This document shows positions 22,901-35,464 of a stretch of DNA of 64,000 nt, piece by piece (positions within the stretch are counted from its first letter, which is position 1; each line of letters starts with the position of its first letter). A program made the translations under genes and the position numbers. The notes below the pieces were generated by a model, which worked only from the letters and a program-made list of their open reading frames with translations, ran no database searches and was not told the DNA's origin. Where the stretch lies: the NCBI GenBank assembly GCA_948474755.1, contig CAOLHI010001802.1, positions 186,001-250,000 of the forward strand, in the 5' to 3' direction. This DNA is from Ctenosaura bakeri. Lineage: Eukaryota; Chordata; Lepidosauria; Squamata; Iguanidae.

Positions 22901-24587
22901 GCACATAATTCCCACTCTTGTACTACATCACACTGCTTCTCTAGACATTATTGTCTCATTGTGCATAATAATCAATAATCAAATGTCCACTTTTGCCACT
23001 TCTTCATAGCATCTGAAGTCATTCTCAGAATGTTCCCATGAAATTTTTAATCATGCTGTCCAAAAATTCTTTTGTACAGTGCCCCCTACTGTATCTAGAG
23101 GTGTAAAATTTCTTGAAATCTTGGAGTCATGGGAAAAAAGCTTCACGCACACACATGAATGAAGTCTTCATACTTGATCTGCAATGGCAAAATTTTCAAG
23201 GCCTAGCCCATTTCTAAATTACAACCACAAAAGTTAAATCAGGGAGAAAGATCCCATGTGATTATCTACGCCGCCATAAATCTAGACAACAGTGAAGAGC
23301 TAGTCATCACACCAGTTATCCTGACTGCTAAAGAAATCAGTGGTTAGTGTTGGTTTGTCCACATGGTAAGAGAAGATTGAACAGTGAATAACACAGACAT
23401 GTTTACTCCCTGGCAGCTCCATTGCAGAGTGCACATTGACTGCATGTGGCTTCCATTTTAGTGGGGTGGTGAATCTGCCATGGGGTGGTGAATTTAGTGG
23501 GGTGGTGAACTAAGTTTAGTTTCAAGAGGGTTCAACCCGATCCCTCAAATAGATTCTGCAACTTGGATAATTTCTCTAAAGTTTAGACTAAACTCCAGAG
23601 TGAATTTGCTACTCCAGTGACGCAGAAGACACTAGTAATACAATTTAATGCTGAAAAACAATGCTGTGGCACTTCATTCACTTAGTGCTTTTGAGAATAT
23701 TATCTTTAGTAATTAACAAGGCCATTCACCTTCCAAATTATATAAACAGAACTACAGTGCTTCAAACTTAACTACTATATACAGTCATGCATTAGCTGTG
23801 AAGGATAAATAGCAAATAAAATTTTATCTAAGTGAGATTTGTAAAGTTGCATCAATCCTATAATGATTTGTTTTACCCCTTCATGTTTTGGCATTCTGGA
23901 AAACTGAAACAGAACTCTCATATCTATTCACTTATCTTATCCTTTAAAATGTAATTCCAATGATTTGTAATACACAACAGTTGTTTTTTTTTCAGCTCTG
24001 GATTTTCACAGTTCAGTTCCCCATACAATGTATTCCAGTGCATATCCAGTAATGTGAAACCCTGAAGCAGGTCAAATTCATATGAAACATTTTATACCCC
24101 ACTGTGACCTTTAAGATATTCAAAGTGGCTTATAGCAGTTTTTAAAAAGAAAAAAAAAGAATGGACCTGTTTGCTTTCAATGTCAGACTATGTAGAGTTC
24201 CAAAACTATGGTTTGTTTTATGCTCTTACTGCAAGCAGGACTAGCTGATTTAACAAACCTAACCCCCAGCAGTCTGGATTGTTTCTCTCTTGTCAAGCTA
24301 GAGAAATAACCCATAGTTTGTTCCAGGTTAAGTTTTCTGGCTTATTGAGGGAGAACAAGCTAGAGTGCCTGGTGTAGACATGTTAAACCAAGGGTGGGTC
24401 AATTGCATGCCATGGGGCACATGTACCTTTTGCCATGCTCCCAGCTTTACACACACACAAAAAAGGGAAATAACTTACAGCTCACTTCCTGTTGTTGAAA
24501 AGGTCTTTCAGGGGCCAAACACAGAATAGGGTGGAGGGTGGAGTGAAAACATGGCAAAATGCCTCCAGGTCCCGCAGAGGACATTTG
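22901..24587. other. Unassigned AT-rich DNA with a short tandem repeat
   Basis: At about 23460-23511 the unit 'gtggggtggtgaa' is repeated three times with short spacers. At about 24070-24150 'accccactgtgacctttaag' resembles a LINE end. No gene was found. Confidence 0.4.
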
Positions 24588-24622
24588 GGTTTGTTTGTTT
24601 GTTTTGTTTTTTGTTTTTTTGG
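24588..24622. repeat. (GTTT)n-rich tract
   Basis: Simple T-rich repeat with G at intervals of four to eight bases. Confidence 0.8.
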
Positions 24623-24799
24623 TGATACTGCAGTGGGGGGAAGCTCTCCAAGGTCTCAGGGAGACAATGTGGTCTCCTAACCCCTGACATTTGCTCAAGC
24701 CTGCAGTAAACACACCAGAGAGGAAGGGTTGGTGATTTCTTCAGCCCCTCCTTCTTGCAGTGAGAATGGTCAGAAAGTACCCCGCCACTGGGAGAGGCG

Positions 24800-24800
<1 letters not shown>

Positions 24801-24833
<33 letters not shown>
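24801..24833. repeat. (GAT)11 microsatellite
   Basis: Eleven perfect GAT units. It yields polyaspartate or polyhistidine runs in translated frames, which are not genes. Confidence 0.95.
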
Positions 24834-24834
<1 letters not shown>

Positions 24835-25033
24835 CACCATGTTTTCTCATCCTGAAAACACAGAATTCTACAGCATTTTGCCTTGTTCTATGTGAAGATG
24901 ATAAATCTAAAATCACAATTGCCCTGCTCAGAAAGTCTGTCCCATCGAGAATGTGCAGAATCTATCCATGCACATGCTGTTCCCCCTCCTCAGCAGATCC
25001 CATGAGTGAGTGAGAAGGTGGGCTTTGAAGGCA

Positions 25034-26355
25034 CAGTTGGCCCTCCAGATTTCACTTTCATGGATTTGATTACTTGCAAGTTTCTCCAACAGCTCCCTCC
25101 CCCACCTCAAGTCCTTGTTTTCTGGGGAAATCTTCCCTCCCTGTGACCGATGAGGCTGTGCAGCTCTTTAAAAACCCACCCCTGGTCCTTCTTCTCTTCC
25201 CCCAGCCACTTCGTAGCCAGCTAAAGACAAATCACAGCCCAATTTCTCAGCACCACAAACTCTCTCCTGATGCCCCCTACACACCCAAGGAAGTAAATGG
25301 GTGTGAGAGAGGAAGTATAGGGCCACCTATTGTTACCCTGAGAATTGGGGGGTCCCTGGAGGGGCACCCTACTTGTCAATCAAAAATACCAAATTGGGGG
25401 AAATTAGCTTGAGCACTGTTTTGGCTAGCGAGAGGCAGGGTAACTTAGCGAGATCTTTAAACCCAATGTCTAAGGCTTCAGGTCAGGGAATGGGCACACA
25501 AGTTAAAAAGTAACAAAAAGAACAATTTTATTGAAGAATAACAGCATATAAACACAACACACTCTATCTAACTGGAAGCAGAAGGGGGGAAATGTAAGGA
25601 TGGGTAATACGACCTGGTCTCGTTGTCCTGGAAGAAGATAGATGAGGTTCTGAAGAGGAAAGCTCAGCGTGGCAGCTGAGGGGAGTTCTTTAGACAAACC
25701 AGCGGCAGGGCGGGATGGCAGTCCAAATAGTCCGAAGACTGCTTGGAAATCTGGGGTTTTTATAGGGAAGTTTGTGCCTTTCAGCTATGGCAAGCCAGGT
25801 GAGAACAAAAGGAGTTTTGGTGCTGGACAAAAGATTGAGAGAGGTCCACCTTAACCTGATGGGATTATCTCCTGATTACAATGGTGTAGCTCGTATGTAA
25901 ATGACTTGTTCACTGGTCTGGCTCGGCTGAGAGCCACGCCGCTATTGTAAAGTACACGTGAAAGTTCCCTGAAGTGGGGAGTGAAGTTTTTGTTTGCTGG
26001 CCTCAAAACAGATTGAAATGTGAGAGCAATTAGCAGCTGCACTCATGTCCGTGCTTGTCCGGAGAATTTACAAACACATGGAGTGAGGTGACTGAGAGTG
26101 GGTCCAGCTAAGGCCGAATTAGATGATATCAAAATGATATCTGGGGTCCTCACCCAAGGGTGCCATACCGGAAGTAACACTATCCCCTTTCCCTCTCTTC
26201 TCTTTGACCTTCTTTGGACTCTGGAACCCTGCTTTCCCCACCATGCCTCTGCCCCCTTCCCACAGATACATAGAGACATTTTAATATTTGCATTTTCCCC
26301 CCACTCTCACAGGGGTCCTATGCCCCTAAGCTTAGCAAATGTGGAGGGCCAACTG
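25034..26355. mobile_element. Pogo/Tigger-like MITE split by a solo LTR
   Basis: The ends are perfect inverted repeats: CAGTTGGCCCTCCA at 25034 and TGGAGGGCCAACTG ending 26355. TA follows on the right and CA precedes on the left, a decayed TA duplication. Removing the solo LTR (25331-26179) and its 4-bp duplication leaves about 470 bp, close to the 500 bp of the sister element at 14707. Inner motifs such as 'actttcatggatttgattac' match that family in reverse order. Confidence 0.8.
25331..26179 (-). mobile_element. Solo LTR of an endogenous retrovirus (copy 2 of 4)
   Basis: On the + strand it begins TGTTACCCTG and ends GAAGTAACA, flanked by the perfect 4-bp direct repeat CTAT (25327-25330, 26180-26183). 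Transcription signals are on the minus strand: TATAAAAA at about 25756-25763 and AATAAA at 25527-25532. It is 849 bp. No internal viral genes are present, so it arose by recombination between two LTRs. It lies inside an older Tigger-like MITE. Confidence 0.85.
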
Positions 26356-26359
26356 TATA

Positions 26360-27744
26360 GATATAGAGGTGGTAATCCTACTCATAGGTCCATATAGGTT
26401 CCCTGCAGATTAAAGCTAACAGTGCATTGTCAGAATCAGGAATGGTATGTTGACATCTAGGCGGTGGGACTGACTCCCATGCCCTTGAGAGCCGCTTGAT
26501 GTATCTGGTTCCCATAGGAAATGCCTTCACTAAGGGGCAGCAGATATAGACCAATACCCCTCCAAAAAAACCCCAGGGAGTTTAAAACATAAACCACATC
26601 TCTAACATAAAAATCTTTCAGTGCTTTTGGAGGATCCTGAGCTACTTCCAATGGTACAAACTTCCCAAATTCTTTTCACACATTTATCTTCTTTACTAGG
26701 GTGGGGCACCTGTAGTACAACCTCTATCATCTCTTATTATCAGCCATACAGACTAGGGATTCTGGGAGCTGGTGTTTAATAACATCTGGAAAAAAACTAA
26801 ATTCCCCATCTTTCCTTTGCTCTTTGGACCTTCCCTTGCTCCTTTCTAGTAGGCATACCCTGTACGTAATTCCTAAGCTTTCATCTGTTACCAGCTCCCT
26901 ACTAGCAAGCTGGTGTTCATAAAGCCAGCATCCTCAGGGTCTAGTTTGTTTCCTTCCCTTTTTACATATATCACATGGCTTTGAAAAAAGTGGCTCCAGT
27001 AAATGTTAACCAGTTCCACCACTGTTTATTTTGGTACACACGCTCAGATTCCCCACACTAGAAACAAAAACAGAACAAGGAGTGGCTTTTTATTTGTAAT
27101 TGAAGAGGAAGGAAATTGTTAAGTGGCTTGGGATATTCCTCAAAGCTTTCAGTTTCTTAGGATGATTATGACTGAGAACTGGGAGGAGAAAGCAGCTGTT
27201 ATACTTCCAAAGCCTGTTTGGTCTGTGAATGCAACATTAGCAGATTTGTCTTTTCAAAAGTGAAGTTCTTAAAGTGGGAGGTAATTGGATTGATATGTTT
27301 GAAGAATGCCTGCTGGGATAATTATCCATCTACCTCACATCAGGAATGAGAAGATGAAGAAGAAAGACACGCAAAAGCTTTATGGACACAGTGCGAGATT
27401 ACGGCTATTTGATATTAAATCAGTCTCATTCTGAGTTCAAGAGTGAGCTCAAAGACTGTTACAGAAATTAAGACTCCTCCTTCCATGGATGTTAAAGGGT
27501 TTTTATTTCATTCAAGCATAAATCATATTGCAGATCCAATTGCATATATTGTCCCTTGTTCATACAGAGACAAGAGCCTTCTGTGGGCTCAAGATGAACA
27601 TAAATTAAGACCCACAGTCTTTACCTTGCATTTGGCACAAAATGGCAGCCAGGGCGGTGGTGACAAAGTTTAGAAAAGTTACTTTTTACTACAACTCCCA
27701 GACTATGTCAAGAAAAGGTTGGATCAAACCTGTAGAAAATACTT
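26360..27744. other. Unassigned DNA
   Basis: A dispersed-repeat scrap lies at about 26700-26795 ('actagggattctgggagctg'). The rest has no recognised feature. Confidence 0.35.
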
Positions 27745-28169
27745 TGTGATGTGGGTTGTTAAGTGCACCTGTGGAGAGCCATGTGACTTTAGCTGAGTCA
27801 TGCTGATGAGCAATCAGGGGAGAAGGTTGCATCAGGTGTGGGGAGAATGCAAAGGCTGGCAGGATTGCATCAGCTAGTGTGAGCATAAATGTAGCTGAGA
27901 ACTAGCCAACAAGTTGCATATGGTGTCTGATGTGTTTGCTGGAAGCTCTGTCAGAAAGAGCAAGCAGAGGGATGCTGGAATGCCTTCTGGAGATTTTTGT
28001 AAATATGTACACATTGTAACTGAAGAATAAATTGCCTCCTTGATGGAAGAAAACAATTGGTGTGGGTGAGTTTTTCCTGGCTAAAGTGCATTGCTGCTAA
28101 GATATTCTCTGCTGCTGGGCACACTTCCAAAGCTGTGGGAGCAATCTCTGCTATATTTTGGGTGTGACA
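27745..28169 (+). mobile_element. Possible solo LTR of a second retroviral family
   Basis: This segment of about 425 bp begins TGTGATGTGGG and ends GGGTGTGACA. It carries an AATAAA signal at 28026-28031 followed by a GT-rich stretch ('ttggtgtgggtgagtttttc'), the layout of an LTR R-U5 junction. No target duplication could be confirmed, so the limits and identity are tentative. Confidence 0.4.
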
Positions 28170-29685
28170 GACTCCCCCCCCCAACAACATGGCCATGCTT
28201 TCTGGAACATTTTGTAATTTTTTTTTAAGTAATTTTGTGAAGCACTGGGGTGTGGCCAGGATAATTGTTTGGGGGCAAGGAAGGAATAGTTCTCAAAAAA
28301 TTTCTATAGGCCTTCATACCTAAGAGCAAAAGTGAGTACAAATTTGGACTTTTTCTTTGACAGTGCATTCAGAAGAAGCTATAAATGATGACAGCTTTCA
28401 AAGGAAGATGTAATATAGGAAAAAAGGAAGATAGGAAGGATGATTAAAAATGCCAGGATGTACAAAGTGAAGAGAGAGAGAGAGGTGTAATTTTTTTTTT
28501 AACATAAGAGATAAGAGCTCACAGAGATATTTACAACATTCCTCTTTTAAGATCATAGAACCAGCCAAATTGCAAACAGGCAGATACTGTATATAGTTTG
28601 TCATTTTGGTATGATAGTCTGACATCTTTTCTGGATGTATCGCTCAGCTCCTGGGTACACCTCCTGCTGGAGTACTATACTTTCTTTACATCTTGTACAT
28701 CTGATAGTTTAAGATTTGGAAGCTGCACAAATGTATATTCCAGTCCTGATGCCTGTGACAGACAGCTAGTGCTTTTCTTTGCTTTACAAAAGGACAAGCA
28801 GTGTATACTTTGTACAACAGGGACAAACAGTATGTTCTTTGATAGCTGTTGAAGTTACTTTATGTATTTGTGTGTGTGTGTGTTTGTGCTTGTATGGAAG
28901 AACAGAAATGTTTATGATATGAAAAGCAGTATGACAATTTCTGCTCAGAAATCGAGCCAGGTTCAAATTCCCTCTTATCCACTAATTGTGTATATCTCAG
29001 CCTCCTTTTCTCACCTGTAAAATGGACTTAGTGTCACAAAAATGATGTGAGAGCAAAGAAACCATGCTCATGTAAACCAACAACAGGTGGGGGAGGCGAG
29101 GGGGCCATTATATTTGCCATGTTGTCTGGAACATTTTTGAATAAACACACTGTTGCTAGAATCTGTCTTTGAAGAATGTCTTTGAAGAATATTTTTGCTA
29201 CCTTCCTTCTCTCCCTTTCCTACTATGTAATGTACAGCATTCCAGCCCTAAATGAGGTACTGAGAATTGGGCCTATTATTGTTTTTAAATGCTGCTGGCT
29301 TCCCTCATTGCTCCCTGTTTTCTCTGTGAACATCATCAATCACTGTGGAGAAAGAAGGGGTTGCTTCACTAACTTCACCGTGTCTTACCATGTGTCCTGC
29401 AGATTCTCTTTCTGCTGTGTCCTTGTACACTTTGATAGCTTACCCATTCCATGGCAGTTGTCTAACACTGCAAGCTGAATTTTTATTTTCACCCTTACTA
29501 CTTTTCTGTGCAATAAACAACAAGAGTGTTATTGGTTTTGCCAGTGTTTATGCTTCCTTATGAAAAAAAGCAAAAACAAACCCTAAAATCCATTCTTTCA
29601 ACAAGTTGCTCTCCAGGCATATTTTGGAAATAATTCTCTGAAAAAATAGCCACTGCATCAGAAGGTGCAGTCACTCACCAGGGGC
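28170..29685. other. Unassigned DNA with microsatellites
   Basis: Simple repeats are (GA)n at about 28471-28484 and (TG)n at about 28869-28884. No gene or full repeat was recognised. Confidence 0.4.
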
Positions 29686-29800
29686 ATATCTACACTGCGC
29701 AATAATAGCAGTTCAGTGGCACCTTTAATTGCTTTGGCTTCACCCTATGAGATCCTGAGATTTGTAGTTTCATGACCTCCTTGGATTTCCTACTAGAGAG
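29686..29800. repeat. hAT-like MITE fragment
   Basis: 'gcatatctacactgcgcaat' leads to 'gatcctgagatttgtagttt', matching the start and inner part of a common reptile hAT-type MITE. The right half is missing. Confidence 0.45.
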
Positions 29801-29866
29801 CTTTACTACAGTACTACTGTATTAGAGCTCTGTAGCAGAGATTTCTAATTACTTCTTTCCATAAGT

Positions 29867-29946
29867 AATTTCCATAAACTGTACCCACCACCACCACCAT
29901 GTCCTTTCCATAAACTGTACCCACCACCACCACCACCATGTCCTTT
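29867..29946. repeat. Local tandem duplication with (CCA)n
   Basis: A unit of about 38 bp ('tttccataaactgtaccc', then (ACC)n, then 'atgtcc') is repeated twice. The second copy is one CCA longer, which suggests a recent slippage duplication. Confidence 0.85.
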
Positions 29947-30978
29947 CTTTGTGGGGCAAAAAGCCCCATCAGAAAGCTTCAGTGAGCTCTGAGATGTCCC
30001 TGTACCCACAGAAGGAAAGGCAGGGTGTCCAGCAAGCCATTGTATCTGGGCCTCACCATCACATCATGCCCTGTTATCCATCTAGACATTTTCCATGGTC
30101 TCAGAATCTAGTTTGCTCCTGCCTGAAGGCACAGAGAGGCGGAACTGGTGCTATGTGTCCTTCCTTCAGATAGATTCAGGGTGGAACTAGAAGTCTCCAT
30201 TGAATGTGCTTTCTCCTCACAGAGATGGACACAAGGAAAAGGGACTGAAGAGTGCATGCACACAAAGCTTAAGAAACTACCTAGTGTGGGTGAGACTAGG
30301 GTCACACCAACTTGAATAGAAGGTTGTGTGTGCATATGTGTGTGAGAAAGACTCCTTATAGTTAAGCCTGTGGGCCAATGGCAGCAGGAAGTTGGATTGT
30401 GCGTCAATCTTCTCTTTATCTCTATGACTTCTCTCCCCTGTCCCTTAAGATTCTGGGACAGGAATGCCAATACCATTGGCAATCAAGGACTGCATTGAGT
30501 TGTGATGTCCTCTGACAATGGCTTACATTTTATACGTTTCCCACCATTATTCATTTTTTTCATATGTCCCTAAAACTGTCCTTTTTAGTGCTTTCAGGGG
30601 TATACATACCCCAGGGAATCACTGCCTTAAAGCAAATACAGGCCAAGATTCTTTTTGAATGCTGGTAGAAGTAGACACTGGCTGGCATCTTGCTGATGCG
30701 TTATACTGATAGAGACCATGGTGACAGGAGGACAAAGTGTAAAGGAAGTAAGGCATTGGAAAATTAGGCTGCTTGGAGCTTGTAGGTTTTTCTGCCTTCT
30801 TTTACAACTAAATCATCCACCATGGAAATCCGTGCAATTCTTGGTATAGTCCAGTGGTTCTCAATCTTTGGCTCTTCAGATTTTTGGACTTCAGCTCCCA
30901 GAATCCTTTCCCATTTGCCATGAGAGACTGGGCTTCTGGGACCTGATGTGCAAAAATGTCAAAACACCAAAGTTCGAG
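29947..30978. other. Unassigned DNA
   Basis: A dispersed-repeat scrap is present at about 30870-30912 ('tttttggacttcagctccca'). No gene was recognised. Confidence 0.4.
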
Positions 30979-31178
30979 GGCCTCTCCGCCCTATACTGTT
31001 ATAGTGCTATTATACCACTTTCAACATCATATGGAATCCTAGGGTTTGCAGTTTTGGGAGGGGCATTTAGAATTCTCAGCTAGAAAGCTCCTTGGCCTCA
31101 GTAAATTATAAGCCCCAGAATGCCACAGGATATTGAAAGTGAAATAATAGCACTATAACAATGTAGGGCGGAAAGACC
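30979..31178. mobile_element. Palindromic MITE, copy 2
   Basis: The left end is GGCCTCTCCGCCCTATACTG. The right end is its imperfect complement, ending 'gtagggcggaaagacc'. The arms enclose the family centre 'gcatttagaattctcagc'. Both arms carry the copy-specific CCGCCCTA instead of the family CCGCACTA. It is about 200 bp. Confidence 0.85.
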
Positions 31179-32960
31179 CTGAGAACAAGTGGTATACCAT
31201 GCTAACAGAATGTGCTCTTGGTCCAGAAGGTGTGGACAACACTTCCTTTCTCAGATGTGCAATAGCATCTGGATGACTCCCAGATGCAGCTCTGACTCAG
31301 TGGCCACTGATCGGCTAAAGGGGTCTGCCTGTGTCCAGACAGACTGGGAAGGGAAGTACTTCTGTTGCCAGTAAGTGTAACGCTTCCCCTTCTTCCCAAG
31401 GGGGAGGGGGAACAGCATCTGCATGGTGCACAGAAGCATCCATGCAACCACTGAGTGGCTTTGGGGGAGCTACACCAAGGAACCATCTGGGTGCCCTTGT
31501 GCAGGGAGGAGATATGTTCCTCAAGGAAATAAAGAATATTTCCTTTTGCAATGTGTAAGTGTAAGTCACTGTTAAGATCCTAGCTACAGACTGCTAGCCA
31601 CAGACTGCTGGCATCAGCAGAAATAAGTATCCATTTGTCAACCGGAGCCTACATAGCAATGGCTGTGCAGACCTGTAGACTTAGACCCAGACCTGCACAG
31701 TTGCCAGTTCAGCATTGCTGCAGGTCCTGAGGTTTCCAGGTCAAAACCTGAGAACTAGCAATGACCTGTTGTCATGTCATTAAATGTTAAGTACCAACCA
31801 CAGTTGCTCACAGCTTGTCATAAAGGGAGAAAGAGAGAGAGAGAGAAGATATTTTCCTGTTTGAAAATTAAGACACAAATCTTTGCTGAAGGGGTTCCCA
31901 GATCAAGGTGAAAATGAACATATTACTCCTTATCTCCTTAGGGAGACAGATAAAGAACATTTAATCTAGGCTGATTGGTTCTAGCCAGAAGGTATATGCA
32001 GAGCAGAGGAGAACAGAGAATGAGCTCTAGCACCACAAGCACTGAGAGGGAGGGAGGAAGCTAAGTACTGTAAATTTATGAACCCCTTGGAGAATTTTTT
32101 CGAGTTGCGGTAACAAATCAATTAATTCTTTCAAACTGTAGCAAGCAGCTGTTCTATTGGCTAAGCTGAAGATGTGTACATAGCCCTTTCCCCTTTCTCA
32201 CAGCTGAACCCCCCAAAATAGGAGAATCCATATCCTCATCTGCCACCTGGAGATCACCCACAAACACTGGAGACTCAGGGCGAAGGCTCGGCATCTGGCA
32301 ACCTCCCTCCCTACACACTGCTTCTATGCTGGTTCCTGGTGTTCAGTCAATCAGCCAGTCTCTTTATTTCCGTATAGTGCCTTGCCAGAAACAATATCTT
32401 CAGTGTGGTTCACAGTAAGGCAAGACAACAAACAATAACACAATACATTCCTATAGAAGAGAAATCAAAACAGTTTGAAAACAAATATGTGATAATGCAT
32501 CAATAACAAATAGATTAATTTAAAATTTCATTACTAGCTAAAATGGAATGGAATGCCCTTTGTTCTCGCTAATGAACAGCAGCAGGAGAATATGGCCTTT
32601 TGAAGTTTCAGAAGGAGGAAGGCTAATTGTCCTTTCTGGATATCGGGAGGAACAAAGTGAAACATCCTCTGGCCTAGATAGTAAGCAGAGCTACCTCCTC
32701 TAGCAATGAGACCGGACATGAATCACCCATTCCATGTAGCACCAGTCGAGAGAACCCACTGGTCCCTCAGATTAATCTGCATCCATGGAGAATCCCAATT
32801 GGGAACTCCTCAGCCTCCCAAAGTCCTGATCCTAGAATGGGGGAAATAGCATGTGTCTTCTCACTGGAAAGTATGAATGCCATTTAAAAACAAACAATCA
32901 AAACACCACTGTTAGCTCTGATCATTGACCAGTGATAACAGCAGGATCCACACATGTACA
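31179..32960. other. Unassigned DNA
   Basis: 31190-31520 is more GC-rich than its surroundings and is open in several frames on both strands, without recognisable domains. It may be a further degraded transposon body. A (GA)n tract lies at about 31826-31847. Confidence 0.35.
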
Positions 32961-33078
32961 TAGAATCATAGAAATGTAGAGTTGGAAGAGACCACAGGGG
33001 CCATCCAGTCCAACCCCCTGCCATGCAGGAACACCCTCAAAGCACTCTCGACAGATGGCTATCCAGCCTCTGCTTAAT
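32961..33078 (-). repeat. CR1 LINE 3'-end fragment
   Basis: 'tagaatcatagaaatgtaga', 'gttggaagagaccacagggg', 'ccatccagtccaaccccctg' and 'ccatgcaggaacaccctc' are the well-known inverted 3' end of amniote CR1 LINEs. The element is strongly 5' truncated, as is usual for CR1. Confidence 0.85.
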
Positions 33079-33683
33079 AATACATACATAACAGGATACA
33101 CATATACTAATCTCTACCCCAGCTGGGATCAGGAGAAACACGCTAAGGAGGTTCTCCATTTTTTACTCAGTCAGGGATTGAAGAAAACAAGTGTATAGGG
33201 TATTTGAACATGGTTCTCTACATGCCAGTCAAGTTCTTTTCTCTGTTCAAAGGCAACAGAACTAAGACTTTCTTCTATGAAGAAAAACACACACACCATA
33301 ATATCAGTGTGGGAAGGTCCTGATGCTGGCATGGAGAAGCAAGGTTTGAGCTGGTGTCCCATCCTTTTATATCACCAGGCTCACCCAATTGATTCAGAGG
33401 GCTATTCAGCCACTGGACTGAAAATGGTCCCTGCTCCTCCTGAAATGGCTGCTGGAACTGATTGTAAGGACATAGAACTGTATGTAAGGAAGCAAATTCA
33501 CTGATTATCACTGAATGGTCCTACTTCTGGGAAACAGGAGTGCTCCATCATAGCACCTGGTTCAAACTTGTTGAGGCCTGGTTGCCTGAAGAAAAGGCTC
33601 CTCTCCATTGTTGCTTAGATGCAAACCGTTGCAAGATATGAGTAGTGTGGCCAAAATATCAGCTGCATGTATTATCAGATCAC
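33079..33683. other. Unassigned DNA
   Basis: No gene or repeat was recognised in this 600-bp interval. Confidence 0.4.
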
Positions 33684-33887
33684 AGTTAATGCCGGTACTG
33701 CAGCCACAATGTCATGAATTCGATCTTGTAGGGCTCTAGGTTGACTCAGCCTTTCATCCTCCCATAGGTCAGTAAAATGAGTACCCAGCTTGTTTGGGGC
33801 AATTAGCTAAACACATTGTGAACCGCTTAGGGAGTGCTTAGCACTGATAAGCAGTATAGAAATGTAACTGCTATTGCTACTGCTATT
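33684..33887 (+). repeat. Sauria SINE, 5'-truncated copy
   Basis: The B-box region 'aattcgatcttgtagggctc' is followed by 'tgactcagcctttcatcctc', 'agtaaaatgagtacccagct' and 'aaccgcttagggagtgctta', ending in 'gctattgctactgctatt'. The A-box end is missing. It is very similar to the copy at 8806. Confidence 0.9.
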
Positions 33888-34174
33888 TCAATTACCTTTT
33901 ATAAATGGCTTAGCCATTACAATGCAACATCAAGTGTGCAAACTACTTGTGATGGCAGTTGCATCTACATTTCATTAACCAGTAAACAAAATTGCTGGTT
34001 AATTGTGTTTCTCGGTAGTCCTGATTCAGGGCTGCTTGAAGAGACCCCACACTGCAGCAGAGCCACTGAATTCCACATTTGCTGAGGGATTATGAGAGCT
34101 GTTCTCCAAAACATTACTTTCCTAGATCTTTACTACCCACAGCACGACCATCGACATTTGGCATGATACACCAA
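33888..34174. other. Spacer
   Basis: No recognised feature lies between the SINE and the solo LTR. Confidence 0.4.
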
Positions 34175-35075
34175 TGTTACCCTGATTTCTGGGGTCCCTT
34201 GGGGGACACCTCAGTGTGCTCCATCTGATGGGGAATGGAAGCTAGCCAGAGCACGAGCTATAGCAATGTGAGAGGCAGGGTAACCTAGCAGGGTCTTTTA
34301 CCCAGTTTTTACAGGGTCAGGTCAAACCAAAAACCAAACAAGAATGTCCAATAAATGATTTTATTGAATGGAAAGTCCCATGCAGCAATGCAATCACACA
34401 CACACTCACTCAAGACCTATTAATAAGTAAAAGAGAGGAAACTGGATAGGGGAATATTGAAGGGGTTGTAGCTGGGGTAATACTGCACCTTTTCTTAAAG
34501 TTCTTGGTCCGGGAAGAACAGTGGAGAAGTGGGGCTCAGCACGGAGAGGGCTGAGGGGATTACTCAACGGATGGAGCAATGGTCTGCTGGGATGACCAGG
34601 AGTGATCCAAAGAACTGCTCAAAAACTGGGACTATTTGTAGGGGGAAGAGTACCTAGAGGGCTAATCCTTTCCCGGGGAGAACAATGGGTGTTGCAACGG
34701 GAAAGGAGCTCCAGAATGGTATCTTCCTTTGTGTGATGAGATTACAAGGTGTTGCCAAAGTCTCAGGATCTTTGGCTGCATTTGGTTGTGATGTGACTTC
34801 ATGTAAATGGTCCTCGCCTGATAGGATATTTGCTCAACTTGGGGCAAACACGCTAATCCCCTCAAGTCGGATTTTCAGGGGCTGAGGACCCTTTGTCTAC
34901 TGTGGGTTTGCACAGCTTGAGGTCTCCTGGGGCTACGTGACTGGGAATTTTACTGGCTTGACCTGGTGTTTGAATGTTTGACCATTGCTGCCTACGTGCC
35001 CATCCAGATGACATTGAATCATATTTTAATATCAAAATTGTAGACCCTGGGACAGGGTTTTCCAGTGGTGTAACA
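34175..35075 (-). mobile_element. Solo LTR of an endogenous retrovirus (copy 3 of 4)
   Basis: On the + strand it begins TGTTACCCTGATTTCTGGGG and ends GTGTAACA. The flanks CCAA (34171-34174) and CTAA (35076-35079) are a once-mutated 4-bp duplication. An AATAAA signal lies on the minus strand at 34360-34365. Sequence parallels with the copy at 25331 run through the element ('gaggcagggtaac', 'aacaatggtctgctgg' region, 'atcaaaattg'). It is 901 bp, with no viral genes. Confidence 0.82.
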
Positions 35076-35464
35076 CTAAAGATAATAATAATGATAATAA
35101 TTTACATATTTTAGTCTGCATATTCTCTTTCTACCTAAGGTTGAAGGAATACACTGAGCGTGTCTGTAGATCCAGGGATCTTACATTATAATTGTCATTA
35201 TAATGTCATTATAACATAGGGAAATCCAAGCTGCAGCAGAGAGAAAGATGGGATTGAAGACTCATTCCATTGACTCTGCTCAGTTCATTTTGTTCTTTAT
35301 CAGTTTCCAATTAAGCTGGTTATTATAAGAACTTCAAGAATGAGTGCCTGAATGTTCTTGTCCTCCTTTTCCCCTTCATCTCTTTCTCCTTCTGTGTCAT
35401 TTTATAAAAAAATAATATAAGCATTAAGATAAGAAGTATGCATATAATGAATCATATGTAAGCA

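Noticed and set aside
24508..25013. Frames with polyhistidine and polyaspartate runs
   Set aside because: The runs come from a perfect (GAT)11 microsatellite at 24801-24833.
29867..29946. Repeat array of CRISPR type
   Set aside because: Only two copies of a simple CCA-containing unit lie directly side by side, in a vertebrate genome. This is slippage, not an array with unique spacers.
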